Positions 1-5,502 of a stretch of 8,903 bases of DNA are shown here, piece after piece. Numbering within the stretch: the first letter of the stretch is position 1; every line of letters starts with the position of its first letter. The notes beneath the pieces were generated by a model. It searched no databases. It was not told where the DNA came from and saw only the letters and a program-made list of their open reading frames with translations. This DNA is from Phycisphaerales bacterium (lineage in GTDB: Bacteria > Planctomycetota > Phycisphaerae > UBA1845 > Fen-1342), in assembly GCA_022839625.1 (NCBI GenBank), contig JALHJL010000088.1, forward strand, positions 1 through 8,903. The letters are read 5' to 3'. Both the position numbers and the translations under genes were made by a program.

Positions 1-1286
1 CCGAATTCCGCCGGACTGCGATCCGGCTCCGCGCGGGAAGGGATTCCCGTCGGATCGGGTGCGAGAAGGGATTCTCGCACCAGCGGGGCAGATTCTCGCA
101 CCAGCGGGGCGGGACTGGGTGCGAGAAGGGATTCTCGCACCAGCGGGGCAGATTCTCGTACCAGCGGGGCAGATTCTCGCCCCAGCGGGGCGGAACTGGG
201 TGCGAGAAGGGATTCTCGCACCAGCGGGGCAGATTCTCGCACGAGCGGGGCAGATTCTCGCACGAGCAAATCGTGCAGCAGCGCGCGGATTTGTTCGCGC
301 CGTACATCGGAGACGCAAGAGATGGCCGCGTATACGTCATGGCCAGCGGCCCGCAGTCGGCGGATTACGTCGAGTTGCAGCGGCAACATCGTCTCGATGA
401 CGTGCTGACGAGAACCCGGCAGCAGCGCGACGATCGGCCGGCCGGCGGCGCGGAGCTTGAGGAACTCAACGGTTTCCGGGATCGGCCGTTCCTGACGCAG
501 CGTCTCGAACAGCGGGTGGCCGACGAATTCGGCGCGGAAGCCCTTGATTCCGCGATCCCTAGATCCCTTGATCCCTCGATCCCTGGATCCCTCGATCCCT
601 CGATCCCCCGACCCGTCGATCCCTGCTGCGGTGCTCCGTGGCTGGAAGGGGGGGCTCGCGTCGAGGCCCGCTCGCTGGCGCTCGGGGCTTGGATCGGGCC
701 CGCTCGCTGGCGCTCGGGGCTCGGATGGGGCCCGCTCGCCGGCACTCGGGGCTCGGATCGGGCCCGCTCGCTGGTGCTCGGGGCTCGGATGGGCGGCGCG
801 CTGAAAGTGCTTTTCCTCGAACGGCAGGATGCACGCGAGGCGATCGATGTCGCGCCTGATCCAGCGCTGACGCCATGGCCGCGCGGCCCAGGTCTGCGGG
901 GCGATGTAGTACAGAACAGGGAGGCCGAGCCGTTTGGCCCGCGCGGCCAGACCGGGAATCCCCAGCTCGGGGGTCCCCAGGTGCAATTCAGGCGAATCGA
1001 GGAGCACGACCAGGTCCGGGCGGCGCAGGCGCCAAGCGCGTTCCACGGCCTTGACGGCCTGCTGCGCGCGGCCAAGCACGCCGAGCACACCGCCGAGCAT
1101 GGCCGCGTGCGACGTGAAGTCGTAGACGGTCTCGACGCCCAGCTCGCGCAGGCGCGGCCCGGTGAGGCCGTAGAACGTCACGCCGGGCAAACGCTCGCGT
1201 GCCGCGCGCACCAACGCTGCGGCGTGGACGTCGGCCGATTCCTCGGCGACGGAGATGAAGACGCGCGGGCCGGCGGTTTTCGGCAT
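1..1286 (-). CDS. lpxB: Lipid-A-disaccharide synthase with in-frame repeat insertions, C-terminus beyond the left edge
   Basis: LpxB joins UDP-2,3-diacylglucosamine and lipid X into the lipid A disaccharide at the inner face of the cytoplasmic membrane. The frame starts at ATG 1286 and stays open for 428 codons to the window edge. Residues 8-163 match the family's N-terminal half: a degenerate GExSGD site reading AEESADVH (14-21), YDFTSHAAMLGGVLGVLGR, LLDSPEL with D97 aligning with the catalytic Asp98 of E. coli, YYIAPQTWAARPWR and ILPFEEKHFQR. The match resumes at RAEFVGHPLFE (251-261), then LLPGSR (288-293) and SDVRREQI. Between these, residues 164-250 are repeat-encoded where relatives have only about 6 residues. 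Residues 104-111 are extra, and residues from about 340 on are LVRESAP repeats where a nucleotide-sugar-binding region should continue. About 125 normal residues would lie left of the window. The start is 11 nt after hicA with a weak ribosome site, suggesting translation from the same message. Identity as LpxB is strong; whether the enzyme works is unknown. Confidence 0.85.
   Translation of the reverse strand, partial: MPKTAGPRVFISVAEESADVHAAALVRAARERLPGVTFYGLTGPRLRELGVETVYDFTSHAAMLGGVLGVLGRAQQAVKAVERAWRLRRPDLVVLLDSPELHLGTPELGIPGLAARAKRLGLPVLYYIAPQTWAARPWRQRWIRRDIDRLACILPFEEKHFQRAAHPSPEHQRAGPIRAPSAGERAPSEPRAPASGPDPSPERQRAGLDASPPFQPRSTAAGIDGSGDRGIEGSRDRGIKGSRDRGIKGFRAEFVGHPLFETLRQERPIPETVEFLKLRAAGRPIVALLPGSRQHVIETMLPLQLDVIRRLRAAGHDVYAAISCVSDVRREQIRALLHDLLVRESAPLVRESAPLVRESLLAPSSAPLGRESAPLVRESAPLVRESLLAPSPAPLVRESAPLVRESLLAPDPTGIPSRAEPDRSPAEF
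34..269. repeat. Palindrome-bearing 21/30-nt tandem array inside lpxB
   Basis: The array is built from two modules. The 30-nt module occurs at 60-89, 120-149 and 201-230. It contains a perfect hairpin with arms GGTGCGAGA and TCTCGCACC around the loop AGGGAT (stems 58-66/73-81, 118-126/133-141, 199-207/214-222). The 21-nt module occurs at 90-110, 150-170, 171-191 and 231-251, with a partial copy at 252-266. A 9-nt linker like GGGACTGGG ends each composite unit, giving periods of 60 and 81 nt. A degenerate hairpin with the same AGGGAT loop but a different stem lies at 34-49. All module lengths are multiples of three. In the lpxB frame the 21-nt unit encodes LVRESAP and the 30-nt unit adds LVRESLLAPS. 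The sequence before 34 may still belong to the array. Confidence 0.9.
546..625. repeat. Octanucleotide tandem array (GATCCCTN) inside lpxB
   Basis: Nine consecutive 8-nt units begin at 554, 562, 570, 578, 586, 594, 602, 610 and 618. Seven of them read GATCCCT followed by one variable base; the units at 602 and 610 are slightly decayed. A further degenerate unit lies at 546-553. Because 8 is not a multiple of 3, three units (24 nt) encode one 8-residue period, read in lpxB as GSRDRGIK/GSRDRGIE. Gain or loss of one unit would shift the lpxB frame. Confidence 0.93.
667..794. repeat. Four-copy 32-nt tandem array inside lpxB
   Basis: Four units of exactly 32 nt start at 667, 699, 731 and 763. Each begins CCCGCTCGC and contains CTCGGGGCT. 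Units 1 and 3 end in ATCGGG while units 2 and 4 end in ATGGGG or ATGGGC, so the array looks like two copies of a 64-nt dimer. The unit length is not a multiple of three, so the translated product cycles through three phases and is an uneven Pro/Ser/Glu/Arg/Ala-rich stretch. Together with the neighbouring octamer array it makes up the 261-nt segment missing from ordinary lpxB genes. Confidence 0.92.
954..977. repeat. 24-nt near-palindrome inserted in lpxB
   Basis: The segment is centred between 965 and 966, with outer arms GGGA and TCCC and inner arms TCCC/GGGG and AG/CT. Nine of twelve positions pair as DNA. It encodes residues 104-111 (GTPELGIP), inserted after DSPELHL. Measured from the catalytic Asp to the next conserved Gly, this protein is about 8 residues longer than E. 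coli LpxB, which equals the palindrome length. That it is a separate insertion is inferred from this match. Confidence 0.5.
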
Positions 1287-1297
1287 ATGGAACTTGC

Positions 1298-1531
1298 TCA
1301 GTCGCGGCCGAGGAGCCTGAGGAACTCCTCTGGGGACAGTCCCGCATCGTGGAGAATGTGACGCAGAGTTCCAACGCGGATGATCTTGTGGTCCAGGACT
1401 ATGACGCGTGCGTGGGGGGCCTCGCGCCGAAGAACCAAGTGGCTGCCGCGTTGCCGCCGGAACACGAAACCGGCCCGTTCCAGGGCGGTCCGCACCTCGC
1501 AGCCGGACAGATCGGCGGGGAGCTTGGCCAT
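1298..1531 (-). CDS. hicA: HicA-type mRNA interferase toxin
   Basis: This 77-residue protein has the small double-stranded-RNA-binding-like fold of HicA (YcfA) toxins, ribosome-independent RNases that cleave mRNA when free of HicB. The family pattern is complete: KLPADLSGCEV at the N-terminus, ALERAGF, RQRGSHLVLRR with the expected catalytic His31, a basic/hydrophobic strand ending in DHK (47-49), and GTLRHILHDAGLSPEEFLRLL. The start ATG (1531-1529) shares its A with the TGA stop of hicB, so translation is probably coupled and toxin synthesis depends on antitoxin translation. No catalytic residue appears missing and the length is normal for the family, so it looks intact. Only 11 nt separate its stop from the lpxB start. 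Confidence 0.92.
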   Translation of the reverse strand: MAKLPADLSGCEVRTALERAGFVFRRQRGSHLVLRREAPHARVIVLDHKIIRVGTLRHILHDAGLSPEEFLRLLGRD

Positions 1532-1749
1532 CAGGCACCGACGCGGATATCGATGTACTCGCGTCCGGCTTCCTCGGGTACGGGGTCGCCGGCGTCGCGG
1601 CAGTCCTCGATATACAGCTCGATCGCTTCGCGGATGTTCCGCTGGGCCTCGTCGCGCGTGCCACCCTGACTGACGCAACCCGGCAAGGCCGGGACCGTCA
1701 CCACATACCCACCGTCCGCTTCGCGTTCCAGGATCACCGTGTAGCCCAT
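1531..1749 (-). CDS. hicB: HicB-type antitoxin, short form
   Basis: The 72-residue product has the partial RNase H-like fold of HicB antitoxins: MGYTVILEREADGGYVVTVP, then ALPGCVSQGGTRDEAQRNIREAIELYIED, and a short acidic tail. It would bind HicA and block its active site. The ATG at 1749 is chosen because a GGAGG site sits 8 nt upstream and the first strand starts where relatives start; a GTG seven codons further up lies upstream of that ribosome site. The protein ends soon after the core fold and has no visible C-terminal ribbon-helix-helix or helix-turn-helix domain, so autorepression in the usual way is doubtful. The gene order antitoxin-toxin with a one-base overlap is common for this type. 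Confidence 0.9.
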   Translation of the reverse strand: MGYTVILEREADGGYVVTVPALPGCVSQGGTRDEAQRNIREAIELYIEDCRDAGDPVPEEAGREYIDIRVGA

Positions 1750-1757
1750 GCAACTCG

Positions 1758-1762
1758 CCTCC
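1758..1762 (-). promoter_or_regulatory. Shine-Dalgarno site deciding the hicB start
   Basis: On the minus strand this reads GGAGG, 8 nt before the ATG at 1749. It lies inside the longer frame that begins with GTG at 1770, which makes the downstream ATG the better start. Confidence 0.75.
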
Positions 1763-1773
1763 AAGCCCACACT

Positions 1774-1802
1774 ATTCTACCGGCGCGGGCGATGCATGTC
1801 GC
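1774..1802 (-). promoter_or_regulatory. Candidate sigma-70-type promoter for hicBA-lpxB
   Basis: On the minus strand a -10 box TAGAAT (1779-1774) lies 17 nt after GCGACA (1802-1797), which matches four of six bases of the -35 consensus. Transcription would start about 20 nt before the hicB ATG. The direct repeat GCGATGC at 1789-1795 and 1808-1814 overlaps or flanks the -35 region and could be an operator. Confidence 0.45.
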
Positions 1803-1846
1803 GAGTTGCGATGCCGGCGCGACGGGCCACCACGGCAGACCGGCCG

Positions 1847-2818
1847 CTACTTGTCGAGCCGCACCTCTTCGCCGCCTTGGTCGACGTTCGCTTTCGTGAA
1901 CACCCGCGTCGGCAGCGTCACGCGCTTCTCGACCTGCTCGCCGCGGAGAATCTTCATCGCCAGGTCGAGCCCGGCCTCGCCGGGCGTGGGGTAGAGCAGG
2001 CTGGCGGTCAGCTCGCCGGTCTTGACCCAGCGCACGCCCTCGTCCGGCAGCGCGTCGATGCCGATGAACTTGATCTCGGCTTCGCGACCGGCCGCTTTCG
2101 CCGCCAGGTAGGCGCCGTGCGCCATCGGGTCATTGTGAGCGTAGACGAGGTCGATCTGCGGGTTGGCCTTCAGCGCGTCCTGCATCACCGAGTGCGCCTT
2201 GTCCTTCTTCCAGTCGCAATCCAGTCCGCCCAGCACCTTGAGCCCCGGCTCCTTGTCCACGACCTCGTGGAAGCCGTCGCGGCGTTCCTGTCCGGGTGTC
2301 GAGGCGAGGCCGCCGCAGATTTCGTAGATGACGCCCTTGGCCTTTCCCGGTCCGCCGAGCATCTCAACCACGACCTTGCCCGCGGCCCGGCCGATGACCC
2401 TGTTATCGCCGCCGACGAAGCACGCGTAGTCCTTGTAGTTCACGTCGCGGTCGAGCACGACGACCGGAATGCCGGCCTCGGTCGCCTCTTTGACCACGCC
2501 GGTCAGGCCGGCCGCCTCCTTCGGGCTAATGAGGATGGCATCCACGCCGCGGCGGATGAACGTCTTGACGTCGCCGACCTGCTTCTCGGTCTTGTCATCC
2601 GCGTCGAGCATGTCGAGCTGGACGTTAGGGTAGTTCCTTTCGGCGTGCTCCTTGAGCCGGCGGTTGAACTCGACGCGCCAGGGCTCCTTGACAGTACACT
2701 GCGAGAAGCCGATGACCAGCTTCACATCGGCGGCCGGCGGAAGGGGTTCCTGGGCCGGCGTGACGCGGGGGAGTCCCAGGCTGAGGACCAGGAAGCCGGA
2801 CCAGAGAGCGCGGTTCAT
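1847..2818 (-). CDS. Periplasmic sugar-binding protein of the YtfQ/RbsB class
   Basis: This 323-residue protein resembles the periplasmic solute-binding proteins (Peripla_BP_4 type) that deliver pentoses, hexoses or galactofuranose to ABC importers. Residues 1-22 are a Sec signal peptide, probably cut after TPA before QEP. Domain landmarks are VKLVIGFSQ (32-40), LDADDKTEKQVGDVKTFIRRGVDAILISP (71-99), GIPVVVLDRD (116-125), GKVVVEML, IDLVYAHNDPMAHGA (222-236) and KFIGIDALPD (250-259). The YAHND and hinge-like segments are close in pattern to E. coli YtfQ, a galactofuranose-binding protein, but the ligand cannot be read from sequence. The ATG at 2818 is preferred over upstream in-frame codons because GGAG lies 7 nt before it and the signal peptide begins there. 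No sugar ABC permease or ATPase lies in the window, so it may serve a distant transporter or a chemosensory or sensor-kinase system. Confidence 0.85.
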   Translation of the reverse strand: MNRALWSGFLVLSLGLPRVTPAQEPLPPAADVKLVIGFSQCTVKEPWRVEFNRRLKEHAERNYPNVQLDMLDADDKTEKQVGDVKTFIRRGVDAILISPKEAAGLTGVVKEATEAGIPVVVLDRDVNYKDYACFVGGDNRVIGRAAGKVVVEMLGGPGKAKGVIYEICGGLASTPGQERRDGFHEVVDKEPGLKVLGGLDCDWKKDKAHSVMQDALKANPQIDLVYAHNDPMAHGAYLAAKAAGREAEIKFIGIDALPDEGVRWVKTGELTASLLYPTPGEAGLDLAMKILRGEQVEKRVTLPTRVFTKANVDQGGEEVRLDK

Positions 2819-3174
2819 GCCGTTTCTCCAATGGGCCGTCCGGCCCGAGCCGCCGGCGTCCATCGAACCGCCGGACACAAGCGCCCCGAGCAGAGCGAGC
2901 GGTACAGGTGGAAGTTACCCCCCGGACGATCCGCTGGCCAGTCCGGTTTCCTGTCAGCGCGCACGAACTGCGGCCCGCAGGAAGGCCGCGCCACAACTAT
3001 CGACAAACTCGCATTCCACGCGGGATCGCGGGCGGGCATAATCTATGTCGTCGCGCGCCAATGGGCGACGCCGCGCGGCGCACCCGGCGACAGGCGGCCC
3101 CCGGAGCGGCTCGCGCCCGCTGTCCCGGCCCGCCGGGATCTGCGTTCTGAACCGCGGCGACGGAGTCTGGCCGC
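2819..3174. other. 356-nt divergent intergenic region
   Basis: No gene is supported here. It separates the minus-strand sugar-binding protein from the plus-strand exporter operon and must hold both promoters. Ribosome sites are clear at each edge: GGAG 7 nt before ATG 2818 on the minus strand (2829-2826), and GGAG 3162-3165, 9 nt before ATG 3175. A CATAAT hexamer at 3037-3042 could be a plus-strand -10 box, but the sequence 17 nt upstream (TTCCAC) is a poor -35. Near-symmetric CATAATCTATG around 3037-3047 could be read in either direction. Frames that appear open across this region continue from the antisense side of neighbouring genes and show no protein-like composition. Confidence 0.6.
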
Positions 3175-4113
3175 ATGAATGATGCGCTCGTACTCGAAGG
3201 CGTGACCAAGCGTTTCGGCCAGTTCACGGCCGTGGACGACTTCGGCCTGCGCTTGCCCGCCGGGCAGGTGCTCGGCTTCCTCGGGCCGAACGGAGCCGGC
3301 AAGACGACGACCATCCGGATGGTCATGAGCATCATCTACCCGGACGCCGGGCGGATCGAGGTTTTGGGCCACCCGCGGGCGTCGGAGGTGAAGGACCGGA
3401 TCGGCTACCTGCCCGAGGAGCGCGGCCTGTACCGCAAGATGACGGTGCAGGAGACGCTGACCTACTTCGGGCGGCTCAAGGGGCTGCGGGGGCCGGTCCT
3501 GCGGGAGCGCATCGACGAAGGGCTCGAGCGCATCGGCCTGCGGGACTGGCGGAACAAGCGGGTCGAAGCGCTCTCCAAGGGGATGTCCCAGAAGCTCCAG
3601 TTCATCAGCGCGGTCCTGCACCGGCCGGAGCTGGTCATTCTGGACGAGCCGTTCTCGGGGCTCGATCCGCTGAACGTCGATCTGCTGGAGCGGCTGCTCG
3701 CGGAGCTGCGGCAGGCCGGCTCGACCGTCGTGTTCTCGACGCACCAGATGAACCAGGCGGAGCGGATGTGCGACCGTATCGTGCTGATTAACCGCGGGCG
3801 GAAGGTCATCGAGGGCACGGTGAACGAGGTCCGCGGGCGCTTCGCCACGCGCATCGTGGTTCTGGATGGCGACGGTGCGCTGGACGCCCTGGCGCATCTG
3901 GACGGGGTGACCAACGCGCGGATTACCGCCGGGCACGCCCGGCTCGAGCTCGCCGACCACGTTGACCCCACCGCCGTTTTGGAACACGCGCTGCGGATGA
4001 CACGGGTCGTCCGTTTCGAGGTGCAACGGCCCGACCTTCAGGAGGTGTTCGTGAAGCTCGTCGGCGGCGACGGAGCGGCTGGAGGCGCCGAGCCGCATCC
4101 TCCTCCCTCTTAG
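3175..4113 (+). CDS. ABC exporter ATP-binding protein, NatA/YhaQ type
   Basis: The 312-residue ATPase powers an ABC-2 type exporter with the permease encoded downstream. Walker A is GPNGAGKTT (37-45), the signature motif LSKGMSQ (133-139), Walker B VILDEP (154-159), the D-loop SGLDP, and the switch histidine H190 in STH. At the usual Q-loop the sequence reads GYLPEERGLYRKM, with Glu where many ABC ATPases have Gln; this wording is typical of the NatA/YhaQ subfamily. Residues beyond about 225 form the C-terminal accessory domain of these proteins and include VQRPDLQEVFVKLV. The start has GGAG 9 nt upstream. The last codons (HPPPS and stop) come from a palindromic repeat, so the natural C-terminus may originally have been different. 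NatA/NatB in Bacillus exports sodium, but the substrate here is unknown. Confidence 0.92.
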   Translation: MNDALVLEGVTKRFGQFTAVDDFGLRLPAGQVLGFLGPNGAGKTTTIRMVMSIIYPDAGRIEVLGHPRASEVKDRIGYLPEERGLYRKMTVQETLTYFGRLKGLRGPVLRERIDEGLERIGLRDWRNKRVEALSKGMSQKLQFISAVLHRPELVILDEPFSGLDPLNVDLLERLLAELRQAGSTVVFSTHQMNQAERMCDRIVLINRGRKVIEGTVNEVRGRFATRIVVLDGDGALDALAHLDGVTNARITAGHARLELADHVDPTAVLEHALRMTRVVRFEVQRPDLQEVFVKLVGGDGAAGGAEPHPPPS

Positions 4114-4187
4114 GGAGGGGGTAGGGGGAGGGTCGAACCGCCGACCCAGGAACCCGCACCCCGCCCTCCCCCTAAAAGGGGGAGGGG
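4102..4187. repeat. Palindromic G/C-rich element between the exporter genes
   Basis: Two hairpins with related arms bound this element. The left has stem CCTCCCT (4102-4108) with AGGGAGG (4112-4118). The right has CCCTCCCCCT (4164-4173) with AGGGGGAGGG (4177-4186) around an AAA loop. In addition TAGGGGGAGGG (4122-4132) is the exact reverse complement of 4164-4174, so the ends could also pair with each other. The layout resembles REP- or MITE-like intergenic palindromes. The natA stop codon TAG (4111-4113) falls inside the left hairpin. The right hairpin is followed by only three Ts, so it may attenuate rather than end transcription into the permease gene. Confidence 0.7.
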
Positions 4188-4232
4188 TTTGACAGGCAGT
4201 ATCAGCGGCCTTTGCGTGCACGGAGCATACGG

Positions 4233-5477
4233 ATGGACAAGATTCTGGCGGTCGCGCGGCGGGAGTTCCTGGCGACGGTCCGCACGAAGGCCTTTGTGCT
4301 CAGCGTAGTGTTGATGCCGGGCATCATCGTCGGTGCCATGCTCGGTGGCGGACTCCTTCAGAAGCAAAGCGCCCGCGAGGAGATTCCCCTGCGGCGGCTC
4401 GCGGTCCTGGACCACAGCGGGGCCGTCCTATCCGATCTGAGCGAACGCATCGCCGCGCACAACGCCGAGCGGCCCAACCAGCCGTTCGAGTTGGAAGCGG
4501 CGGTGCCGGAGACGCCCGTGGAGGAGCTGGCCCGGCGCGTCCGCGACGGCACGCTGTATGCGTACCTGGTCCTCTCGGAGGACGCCGTCAGCGGCAACGG
4601 CGGCGGCACCCTGGCGCGGAAGGACGACTCGCTGCAAGTTGGCCGCGGTCTGGAGGACATGATCCACGAAGCGGTCACCGCGGCACGGTTGCGCGAGGCC
4701 GGTCTCGATCCGGAGCGGATCGTCCAGGTGCAAAGCCGGCCGATACCGATCCGGGAGCTGGACGGCCGCACCGGGCAGCCGGTCGCCAGCGAACGGTTCG
4801 CCCGCATGATGACGCCCTTCGCGTTCATGTTCCTGCTGTTCATGGGGACGTTCGGGATCGGCCAGGGGTTGCTGACGACGCTGATCGAGGAGAAGGGTTC
4901 GCGGGTGATCGAGGTGCTGCTCTCGGCGGTCAGCCCGATGCAGCTCCTGACGGGCAAGATCGTGGGCATGGTGGCAGTCGGCTGCCTGCTGGTGAGCGTG
5001 TGGGGCGGCGTAGGGTTCGCCAGCGCCCAGAAGTACCACGTCGCGGAGCTGGTGACCGGCTACCGCCTGCTGATGGCGCTGCTGTACTTCCTGCCGGGTT
5101 TCCTGCTGCTGTCCTCGCTGCTGGCCGCCATCGGCTCGGCGTGCAACGAGCTGAAGGAGGCCCAGAGCATGGTCTTCCCGCTGTCGCTGATCACGATCGT
5201 GCCGATGATCTTCTGGTACTACATCGCGGAGCACCCGCAATCCCCGTTCAGCGTGGCTCTCAGCTATGTGCCGCCCGTGACGCCGATGGTGATGGTGCTG
5301 AGGATTTGTGCCGACCCCTACACGCCGCTCTGGCAACTGGCCAGTACGCTGGCACTGCTGTGGGTGAGCGTGTTCGCGGCGATGTGGGTGGCCGGCAAGG
5401 TCTTCCGCGTCGGCGTGCTGATGTACGGCAAACCGCCGACGCTGACGGAACTGGCCCGCTGGGTGCGCTACTCCTGA
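4233..5477 (+). CDS. ABC-2 type exporter permease, NatB type
   Basis: This 414-residue membrane protein has the ABC-2 permease layout. A first transmembrane helix (about 20-42) is followed by a large extracytoplasmic domain (about 45-190). The remaining helices lie at about 192-216, 240-262, 278-300, 314-331 and 367-390. The segment EEKGSRVIEVLLSAVSPMQL (219-238) is the conserved loop of this family, placed before the helices and expected to contact the ATPase. GSACNELKEAQSM (301-313) and PPVTPM are further family landmarks. The ATG at 4233 is chosen because GGAG (4222-4225) lies 7 nt upstream and the N-terminus MDKILAVARREFLATVRTK fits relatives; an upstream in-frame codon at 4212 has no such support. 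The ATPase gene ends 119 nt upstream, so the two form an operon interrupted by the palindromic element. The transported molecule is unknown. Confidence 0.9.
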   Translation: MDKILAVARREFLATVRTKAFVLSVVLMPGIIVGAMLGGGLLQKQSAREEIPLRRLAVLDHSGAVLSDLSERIAAHNAERPNQPFELEAAVPETPVEELARRVRDGTLYAYLVLSEDAVSGNGGGTLARKDDSLQVGRGLEDMIHEAVTAARLREAGLDPERIVQVQSRPIPIRELDGRTGQPVASERFARMMTPFAFMFLLFMGTFGIGQGLLTTLIEEKGSRVIEVLLSAVSPMQLLTGKIVGMVAVGCLLVSVWGGVGFASAQKYHVAELVTGYRLLMALLYFLPGFLLLSSLLAAIGSACNELKEAQSMVFPLSLITIVPMIFWYYIAEHPQSPFSVALSYVPPVTPMVMVLRICADPYTPLWQLASTLALLWVSVFAAMWVAGKVFRVGVLMYGKPPTLTELARWVRYS

Positions 5478-5502
5478 ACGCCGCGCACGATCGCCGCGGA
5501 GC

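Noticed and set aside
34..269. Regularly spaced palindromic repeats suggesting a CRISPR array
   Set aside because: The sequences between hairpins are themselves repeats of the same 21-nt and 9-nt modules, not unique spacers, and no cas gene is near.
273..1361. Long plus-strand open frame opposite lpxB
   Set aside because: It is antisense to clear LpxB and HicA sequence, has no ribosome site, and its product is an irregular Arg/Ala/Gly-rich translation typical of G+C-rich shadow frames.
1748..3178. Long plus-strand open frame opposite the sugar-binding protein gene
   Set aside because: It mirrors a gene with a strong family match and signal peptide, and runs on through the intergenic region to overlap natA, which is implausible.
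4189..4217. Perfect TTGACA -35 box before natB
   Set aside because: The hexamer 17 nt downstream is TTGCGT, and no -10-like sequence is found at 16-18 nt, so a natB promoter is not supported.
3043..4221. Long minus-strand open frame opposite natA
   Set aside because: The plus strand carries all ABC ATPase motifs; the antisense product has no recognisable domain.
5481..5499. CCGCG/CGCGG hairpin between convergent natB and the isomerase gene
   Set aside because: The stem is only 5 bp around a 9-nt loop with no T-tract; in sequence this rich in G+C it is expected by chance.
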